A DNA stretch of 64,000 nt from Cristatella mucedo (Eukaryota > Bryozoa > Phylactolaemata > Cristatellidae): NCBI GenBank assembly GCA_009760855.2, contig WPIO01000134.1, forward strand, positions 196,001 to 260,000. Reading direction: 5' to 3'. Each line of letters starts with the position of its first letter. Position 1 is the first letter of the stretch. Below, in pieces: positions 57,244 through 64,000 of the stretch. The position numbers were made by a program, and so were the translations under genes. Under the pieces are notes generated by a model. That model saw only the letters and a list, made by a program, of their open reading frames with translations. It was not told where the DNA came from and did no database searches.

Positions 57244-57967
57244 GATTAGATTAAGAAGCCTTTCCACACTTCTGTAACAGTATGATCAATTCTGTAGCCA
57301 AATCGTCATTTTTCAAAACGAGTGTACGCAAAAATAAGGACCACTGACCTTGGGAGATGAACCTTGTGCTAATTGCTCGCTGGGCAATGGCCTCCGATTT
57401 TATAGCGTCGGGCACGATCCTCGAAAAGCTCGAGCGACATCGTGGCCCTAGCTCGTCACTAAGTTTGCCAGCCACCCAGGAAGGAGCACTACGTTCATCC
57501 AAAGTGCCTCAGTCCGCAGTGTGGCCGAACAAAGTATTGAATGAAGTTGCCTAAATGTTTAGTTAAGTAGCCACTTGTATTGTGAAATGAATAATATGCA
57601 TAAATCGGACGACTGACTGTGACAACGAGATTCGATTGAGAGAAACTAGAATAACGAAAGCCTTTTTTATTATCAGGACTGGCAGCACGTCTGCTGCACT
57701 CGCTTGGCTAATGCTATGACGATACGAGTCTCTCTGTCTCACTCGGTAGAGGGCATTCCTAAAGTAGCGCCTCGGCTTTATCCGCCAGTCGTGGTGAGCC
57801 GGTCCAGGCGCACTCTTCTCTGCCCAGAGTGATATGGTAGCGAAATATGGCACTTGCAATAACGACGTATGACACCCTGGGCTTAAGACTCGTCGCGTGC
57901 GGGGAGTGGAGCCTCAAAGATGAAAGGATGTTGTGTTAAGCCCGCAGTTGCAGGCTTAAATAATCTT
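57244..57967. other. Unassigned sequence
   Basis: Overlapping short frames on both strands without domains (57251-57859). No repeat family recognised. Confidence 0.4.
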
Positions 57968-58105
57968 TCGCTGCCTGTTTTGGCCGAGAGGTACAAGCTT
58001 GCCTTTAAAGAGCAAGGTCGTGGGCTCAAACACTGCGGCATATGCAAAGGCCCGGGCAAAAATTTCGTTAACTTAGAGCGCTACTCAATCTAAGTGAATG
58101 AATTA
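57968..58105 (+). mobile_element. SINE-B copy, degraded
   Basis: TGTTTTGGCCGAGAGGTACA (A-box region), AAGAGCAAGGTCGTGGGCTC with the B box decayed to GGCTCAAACAC, then GGCATATGCAAAGGCCCGGG and TTAGAGCGCTACTC. The terminal hairpin has largely lost its left arm. Confidence 0.7.
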
Positions 58106-59396
58106 ACGAAAGTTGACTCTCCGAACTTGGAGCCACCACCCGACAGCATAGAGCAGTGCGAAACGAGTTTAGGGATTTTTGAAAAGACATGTTGCCTTCG
58201 TCTTAGTACGTTATCGCACGAGTATTGGCAAGCGGTGGCAATTGGCTATGAAGGTTACGGTAAACCTTGAAATACGAATGATGTATACGAATGAAAGAAT
58301 ATGTATATCCATACAGACTTGAATGGATATACGGTTTTGTGCTCTTTATGGTTCTTGGGAAACCTACGGTCATCAGTGTTGAGTCCTCGGGACACACTGC
58401 ACCATCTTTGATGACGTTAAAGACTTTTGCAGGAGAACAGTGGGCCTATTCTGTAACTTTCATGTTCTTCGGATTGGCTGGGGTTGGCCAGCAAGGCCAC
58501 TAGCTCCCGCGAGGCTTTAGTGACTGTTTTTATAAGCAGCCACGCTGTCCGTAGGTCTTTTCGGGCGTTTACGACGACTCTTAAACACCCTTTGTTAGTA
58601 ATGGCGACGATGGTGTGATTCAGACAACACGTAACCTGAAGTACAGCATCGTCTGTTTGTATGAGTGCTCCACGACTCCTATGGTAGTCAGCAAAAGGCT
58701 TTTCGGCACCTACAGTGGTGTATAAAGAGAGACATGCCTAGACTACGAATACATCTCTCCAATGATAACTTGGCCAGGGCCCCAGAAGTTTCAGCAGTAG
58801 GATGTAAGGCCGCATTGGTCGTCAAAATGCTTCTTGAATTGAATAGTTTTACAATATGCATTAACACTGACCAAACTGCAGCTTCTGCATTATGCGTCTT
58901 TTAAGCTCAATAGCGTGCCGAAGCTACAGAAATGCCAGTACCGAATGCGCCACCCTCTGAGGCAAGAGCGTCGCATGGCATGTCTTTACTACACTTTCGT
59001 TACCAGAGCTTTACCCACTCGGACGAAGTGAGAAGTTTGTCTTTCACCAGCAGGACAGTTTCCCAGCATATCTCCATGCAGTCTTTTGGCTTCTACGTGT
59101 AGGTGCTCGACCCTGAATTGAAAGTTACAATTCTTTACCTTGAATCTGCGATTCAGCGGATCTGCGATTGGCAGCTCCAAGCGAGTGACTGCAGTCGAGT
59201 CGAGTATGCTGTCATCTCCCTTGAAGGCACTCACTAGTCAAATACCTTTTTTAAGAGCCTCGCCATTATTTGACCGTTTGGCTTTGCCAATTTGACTACT
59301 CTGACCTAGCGAGGAGAAAGCATGGACGTTAGGGTGAGTCTCCACGAAAGAAACTATAGCACGACGTCCCAAAACTGCTCCAAGCGTCTCTTGAGA
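58106..59396. other. Unassigned sequence
   Basis: Frames of 60-81 codons on both strands without recognised domains. No repeat family seen. Confidence 0.4.
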
Positions 59397-59485
59397 GTAA
59401 TAATAATAATAAGGGTACACTTGATGAAGCGCCCTCAGAGAACTCAGTCTCTTTCTAGGCGCTTTACATTTGCTGCAAAGGAGCG
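59397..59485 (-). mobile_element. L2-A 3' terminal fragment with (AAT)n tail
   Basis: AATAATAATAATAAG, GATGAAGCGCCCTCAGAGAA, CTCAGTCTCTTTCTAGGCGC and TTTACATTTGCTGCAAAGGA. A clean hairpin end; the rest of the LINE is missing. Confidence 0.88.
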
Positions 59486-59721
59486 GCTCCGACAATAAAC
59501 TCGCGGTTCCCAGGCTTGGATGCTCGTGCTTGGCGTCCGAATGTGACTTTTGAGTCTAGGCCGGCGCATGAAAGCCTGTTCGTGGTGCTTTCAAGGAGCG
59601 CACAGTAGTAAAATGCATCCAAGGCCAACCGACCGGCTACATGCGAGACTGTGTAAATTGAGACCGATGCTGCCACCTGCTCACGCGAAAAGATGATGGT
59701 GGTTACACGGGGCACAACCAT
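59486..59721. other. Spacer
   Basis: No feature recognised between the LINE end and the inverted SINE pair. Confidence 0.4.
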
Positions 59722-59862
59722 GGCCTTAGCCCAAGTTAGGTGCTCTCTTCGTGACCCAGGTTATTGGTTTGAGTCATGCAGTAGGCAATCCTGTATTGCC
59801 TACTGCAAGCGGAGTGATAGGTGCTAAGTCTCTTCTAAAAATAGAATAAAAATACTAGCTGA
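59722..59862 (+). mobile_element. SINE-A copy, left member of an inverted pair
   Basis: TGGCCTTAGCCCAAGTTAGG, TGCTCTCTTCGTGACCCAGG, diverged B box GGTTTGAGTC, ATGCAGTAGGCAATCCTGTA, GCAAGCGGAGTGATAGGTGC and TACTAGCTGATTCAT at the junction. More diverged than the right member. Confidence 0.78.
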
Positions 59863-60022
59863 TTCATTGGCCTCTTTTGTGTAGCGACAGAAGAACATTT
59901 ACGACTATCGCTGCCGCTTGCACCAGTAGTAAAGGATTGCCCACCGCAGGATTCGAACCCACGATCTCAGAACCGAGGTCGTGAAAAGCAACCGCCTTAC
60001 CCAGTGTGCCATCACGGCTCAC
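59863..60022 (-). mobile_element. SINE-A copy, right member of an inverted pair
   Basis: Full-length on -: GTGAGCCGTGATGGCACACT, GGGTAAGGCGGTTGC, the CACGACCTCGG/CCGAGATCGTGG-type palindrome with one mismatch, B box GGTTCGAATCC and GCGGTGGGCAATCC, then the body and GAGGCCAATGAATCAGC. It abuts the + copy tail to tail, so a read-through transcript could fold back on itself. Confidence 0.88.
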
Positions 60023-61204
60023 ACTACCCATCTTGACCGCTATTTTATTTAGCTTTTTTTTTTATAGAAGCTAGACTTGCCTTAGCTAGGATAGATTGGT
60101 ATGACCCTCAGCCAGTCGACACAAAGTCAGTCCGGAACTTTTTTAACCTCTCTCAACCTTGCGATTAGTAACCTTCAATTTTTTCATATTTACGGTAAAC
60201 TATAGACCATGCGGGTGAGAGCGTACAAGAATTATTTGCTTAATCAGAAGAAAAAACTAGTCCGAACATATCATGTTGAATCATTTCAATGTTGAGGGTA
60301 GATCTCGACGAGGATTGAGCAGTAGATATTTTTTCGGGTATCATCGATCTCAAGGGTCATAAGGTCTCGCATTTCACGGGTGATTGTTACTACCGAAGGG
60401 GACACAAAGTGCTGACATAATGAAATTCGCACTTGATCAGATGTCCAGAAATTAATAATACAAAGTCAAGATCAGATCTCCAAAAATTAACATGCTTATC
60501 TGCACACATATTACGTACATACATACATTATTTACTATTACATTACATATTACATACATACATATTTAACTGCATACGATCGCGGGAGAATATCTTATCT
60601 GGTGCGCGACGTTTGTTCTGAGGCCATACAAGCGATTCACAATAGAAAATGAATCAGTCAGCGTACGAAATTCCTCGTATAAGTGGTAAGTTGGTTCATC
60701 AAAATGAATGCTAAAATCCCCTGGAACAAGGAAGACACTATTTTTGGAAGACTGAATCTAAATTAACGCCAAAATCTGGAATAAAGTAAGACTTTGTGTC
60801 AAGTGGCTATAGATTGCTGCTGTCATTGGCAGCTTACAAACCGATGGCCACGAATATCTTTGTGTTTGCTTTAGCGTGCTCTCCAAAGGCTGATTTCTAT
60901 AATGAAAGTGGCATACCCGTGATTTTTCGCGGGTACAAGCTAGCCAACCTAGATCATTTTTAAAACCTACACATCCCATAAATGGAAGGTGCTTCCGATT
61001 CACCAGCCGGCGCTGGCCAATGGGAAGACATTCGGCCAAAAATACCTGCTACTGACAAAGTCAGGCAATAGAGCGAAATTAGTCGGCGTATAGCCCCGAG
61101 TTAGAGTAGAACAGGAACTGAAACGGTGTTTTCCAAGATTTAGTATTTGTATGAGAAACAGTTGAAAGATCGCAGCTTGATGAGCCGATGATGCGAGGGA
61201 TACT
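60023..61204. other. Unassigned sequence
   Basis: ATTACAT-type repeats near 60530-60570 resemble an L2-B tail but have no adjoining L2-B sequence. No gene recognised. Confidence 0.4.
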
Positions 61205-61420
61205 AGAGAAGTAAGTGGCTCGGAGAGATCTGCCGGAGCAAGAGAAAGGAATACATAAAAGTGAGTGGCATTACCTCAGTCGATGCCCTGTTTGAAGGGC
61301 AGCCGATGCAGATGGGAGATAAGCAAAACAATGTGGAAGTTTCAAAGTTCGCGACAGGCAGACTTAGCTGTTGAGTGTTGCAATACCTGTAAGCATTTCG
61401 CATCACGATATCGGCGAAAA
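61205..61420 (-). mobile_element. L2-type reverse-transcriptase fragment, very diverged
   Basis: + landmarks GAATACATAAAAGTGAGTGG, AGTCGATGCCCTGTTTGAAG, GGCAGCCGATGCAGATGGGA and GACAGGCAGACTTAGCTG follow the order of the 50.3-50.5 kb L2-A copy (Phe-Arg-Ser-Leu-His, Arg-Ile-Asp, Leu-His-Trp-Leu, Leu-Val-Cys-Arg). The oldest L2 remnant recognised. Confidence 0.6.
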
Positions 61421-61559
61421 GCAAAAAGTCAATCCTACCACAGTGGTGCACAGTATGCTAATCCAACAGTAGGATGAACTTGAGACGTACCTAGGAAAAT
61501 GTTAAAGAGCGTTCCAACCTTGAGTTTGTCTCATAGGGCACTATCGTAGGCCGGCTAAA

Positions 61560-62098
61560 GGGGTGCGAACTGGCAAGCCGCGTCTAGGTCGGTTCGAAGG
61601 GGACCGGGTGCTGGGATTAAGCCCTGCTACAGGCGGCCAATCGTCGGAATGCTGCAGGGTCGTGCAGGGGTGTGGCCAACGAGCTCACCCCTTCGCGAGG
61701 GCCTAGGGCGCAAGTACACGTTTGGCCCTGCCCTGCACCTTGGACAGGGTCCTCCTGCCCCTTTCAATGAATAGCCTGTGACTGGGCCCTCCACAAGGCC
61801 CTGTCCTCTTGATGGCAACAACAATCCAAGTTGTGGTATGATGCTGGCCCGCCTAGGTATCAGGAAGTTGGCCCATGATGCGCTAACTAATTTCAGATCG
61901 GTTCTCCTCAACCAGCCGCACGAAGAACGAAGCGGGCATTGCTACCTTTGTCCAGCACGTTGCCCACCTCCGGCGGCCATGCTGCAGCAATGGACGCGGG
62001 CGGTGACTACGCAGACGCTACCCACGCCGAGAGCCGCCCATTTGGCCTCGTTATCGCTCAGCCGGCGGCAGGCTCGCCGTCCGACGTCATTCAGGAAC
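61560..62098 (+). promoter_or_regulatory. GC-rich 5' region of the kinase gene, with a candidate splice acceptor
   Basis: Sequence becomes GC- and CpG-rich toward the kinase exon, as expected for a promoter/5' leader. CTAACTAATTTCAG (61883-61896) is a good acceptor with a branch-point-like CTAAC just upstream, so the coding exon may start at 61897 after an untranslated exon further left. The kinase frame stays open upstream of its ATG, with another in-frame ATG at 61979. No TATA box was identified. The boundary and promoter role are inferred. Confidence 0.4.
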
Positions 62099-62657
62099 AT
62101 GGCCGAGAAAAGTGCGGCCGTGTGGCCTTGTAAAAAGGACGACTACGAACTGGGCGATGTCATCGGTTCGGGCGCCACGTCGATTGTACAAAGCGCCCTA
62201 TGCAAGCCGCGCAGCGAGCTGTGCGCGATCAAGAGAATCAATCTGGAGAAATGCAACACCACGGTGGAGGAGCTGCTCAAGGAAATACAGGCCATGAGTC
62301 AGTGCCAGCACGAGAACGTAGTGCAGTACTATACCTCGTTCGTCGTTAAGGAGGAACTGTGGTTGATTTTGCAACTGTGCGAAAACGGCTCGCTTCTGGA
62401 TATCATAAAGCACAAAATGAGGACCGGCAACTGCTCCAACGGCGTGCTGGACGAGCCCACCATCGCTACGGTGCTCAAGGAAGTACTGAAAGGACTCGAG
62501 TACTTCCACAGTAACGGACAAATACACCGCGATATTAAGGCTGGTAACATTCTAATCGGTAAAGATGGAACCGTCAGGATTGCAGACTTTGGTGTGAGCG
62601 CTTGGCTTGCAGTCGGCAAGGATCAGGCGCGTGACCAAGTGAGACATACTTTCGTCG
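62099..62657 (+). CDS. OSR1/SPAK-type STE20 kinase, first coding exon (partial gene)
   Basis: A serine/threonine kinase that, in animals, is activated by WNK kinases and phosphorylates SLC12 cation-chloride cotransporters to control cell volume and ion transport (cytosolic). This exon encodes residues 1-186 plus one base. Visible motifs: DDYEL start of the fold (14-18), Gly loop GSGATSIVQ (23-31), ATP-binding Lys45 in [10 protein letters not shown], Glu62 in [10 protein letters not shown], catalytic loop HRDIKAGN (Asp145, Asn150), and DFG (Asp163). It ends RHTFVG, where Thr184 aligns with human OSR1 Thr185, the WNK target. The ATG at 62099 has A at -3 and G at +4 and gives nearly the same N-terminal length as human OSR1. 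The exon ends G|GTAAGC at 62657/62658. The remaining kinase lobe, PF1 segment and the CCT (RFxV-binding) domain are not in the window. All catalytic residues in this part are intact. Confidence 0.95.
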
Positions 62658-64000
62658 GTAAGCAACTGTCTTCGTCGACGTCGTACTGAGCCGAATGCTG
62701 GCGATGAGCGTTGCTTGCGTTGAAGTAGTTGCGCTTTCCTCCGAGACCCCTCCACTCTTTCCAGCACTACGTTGCGACTCGCTTCGATTCCCCCCCCCCC
62801 GACCTGCCCAGACCTGCTGGCTTTTCGAGGTCACCGACTTTTTAACGCCTGCCAATCCTGCTGCCTGCCCTGAGTGCCATTCGCACGTTGGTGGACCAGC
62901 CTGCTTTTAATCACCATTAACCAGGCAGCCTGCTGCTTGGCCGTTCGCTGACGGCGGTTTTGGACGTTTGTGTTTTGTGTGGATCTACGGCAGGGCCGCT
63001 TGGTCAGACTTCCTGGTCCGTGACATGATTAGAGATTCTAATTGGCTCTCACTAAGCTAATGCTGACCTGCATTCGAAAGCTGGAGCCGGGTGCTGATGC
63101 TGACTTATTTCTCTGCCGTCTGTTAATCGCTATTATATCCAGGGGGCAGCATTTGTTTGGGATTTGTGCTACTTCGATCGAAGAATATACCGAGGCCTTC
63201 TTCTCATCTTGTGAGGTCATTGTGTATCAATTCACTATTTTCTGCTTGTCGGTTTCATCCCTAGCAAGTGATTCGCTTGGGCAGTGAAACCTGTGGGTCA
63301 GCTGATGATGCTGCTGCTGCTCCTACCTCCTGCTGCTCCTACTGTTCCTCATACTGCTCTTGCTTCTCCTGCTTTTAATCGTCATTTTCTTCTTCCTGCT
63401 CCTGTTGCATTTGTAATATCATCGTTGGTTGCTACCCTAGGGAGTTGAGCTATTGGGTGCATGGACAGTATGAATATACTCGGGCTTTATTATGTAGCCC
63501 ACGGTCAGTAATAGGTAATAGTCGGCAGCGCAGGCAGACACAGTGCATTCGATACTGCCAACTGGCGCGTGTTTACTCCCTGTGAATGGCCTTCGGTGCA
63601 GCAGCTAAGCATGTTTGCTCACATTCGTAGTTTACCTCTGGGCAGGCAGTGAATGAAGCAGCACATAGTGTGTTTGTGTGCACCTCTCTCCGAGCTGAAG
63701 CCAGTGAATGGGCATACTATGTGCTTCCAGCTAATGGATTTGCCACGTCTGTTGCCAGGATTTGGGGTCTAATGTCTATGGGCTTCATCTTCGATGAAGA
63801 AGTTGGGTGTTAGAGTTGGGTTGCTAACCCACACTGCTCAAGCGGTAACAAGTGCTTGCACAAGTTACCTGTGGAGTTTATTTCCACGGTGCCCACTCGC
63901 GGTTTTGCACTTTGTCCATCGAGAGTGCCTCAGCACCTCCAAGGAGCAATGCATCAGCATTCCTAGGCATGACAGCCTGTGGGCTCTCCTGCAAGCAGTG
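62658..64000 (+). other. Intron 1 of the kinase gene (3' end outside the window)
   Basis: Starts with the donor GTAAGC. Without splicing, the frame would end after about ten more codons at a stop near 62689. The next exon should begin by completing Gly and continuing Thr-Pro-Cys-Trp-Met-Ala-Pro-Glu; no such sequence was found to 64000, so the intron exceeds 1.3 kb. It contains a (C)10 run near 62790 and a CTG/CTC-rich stretch at about 63305-63410. No retroelement was recognised in it. Confidence 0.8.

Noticed and set aside
60520-60575. L2-B tail from ACATTACATAC-type repeats
   Set aside because: No L2-B 3' UTR sequence adjoins it; simple AT-rich repetition is enough to explain it.
61778-62098. 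Extended kinase N-terminus starting at 61778
   Set aside because: The codon there is GTG rather than ATG, the upstream residues match nothing in OSR1/SPAK, and the ATG at 62099 has strong context and the expected length.

Overview
This is a stretch of metazoan (probably invertebrate) nuclear DNA: gene-poor and full of introns or intergenic sequence, microsatellites, tRNA-derived SINEs and 5'-truncated L2/CR1-type LINEs. The only conventional gene that can be named with confidence is the first coding exon of an OSR1/SPAK (OXSR1/STK39, fly Frayed) STE20-family kinase on the + strand near the right end. Its reading frame runs through the HRD and DFG motifs to the T-loop and stops at a GTAAGC splice donor; the rest of the gene lies beyond the window. 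An animal host is inferred from this WNK-pathway kinase, the spliced structure and the repeat types. The clade cannot be fixed from sequence alone.

Layout. 1-4.9 kb: mostly unassigned DNA with small GA, CT and TGC repeats. 4.98-5.8 kb: a cluster of four tRNA-type SINE units in the same orientation. 6.8-12.9 kb: a GC- and CAG/CTG-rich, LINE-poor block with many spurious overlapping frames and several perfect hairpins. 13.4-14.65 kb: a 197-bp GA tract, then two DNA transposons almost touching: a 187-bp hAT element closely matching the SPIN (Space Invaders) family with an 8-bp target duplication, and a 633-bp pogo/Tigger-like Tc1-mariner derivative flanked by TA. 15-35 kb: AT-rich unassigned sequence with long CA/TA, GACA, GA and CT arrays (the largest is a pyrimidine tract at 33.95-34.69 kb) and scattered LINE fragments. 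35-61.4 kb: a retrotransposon-dense region with two L2/CR1-like families (called here L2-A, with an ATT-repeat tail, and L2-B, with an ATTAC-repeat tail), SINE-A and SINE-B copies, and clear nesting. 61.5-64 kb: the kinase promoter/5' region, exon and start of an intron.

How the parts fit. The retroelements look like one interacting community. L2-A encodes the reverse transcriptase. Its 3' end carries a two-part stem-loop that reappears at the 3' end of the tRNA-headed SINE-B, which is the usual sign that a SINE borrows a LINE's machinery. Several copies keep the stem by paired changes, one of which CpG decay does not explain. The SPIN-like element is the most striking single item, because this family is known for horizontal transfer among distant animals. 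No CRISPR, rRNA, viral or prokaryote-type system was seen.
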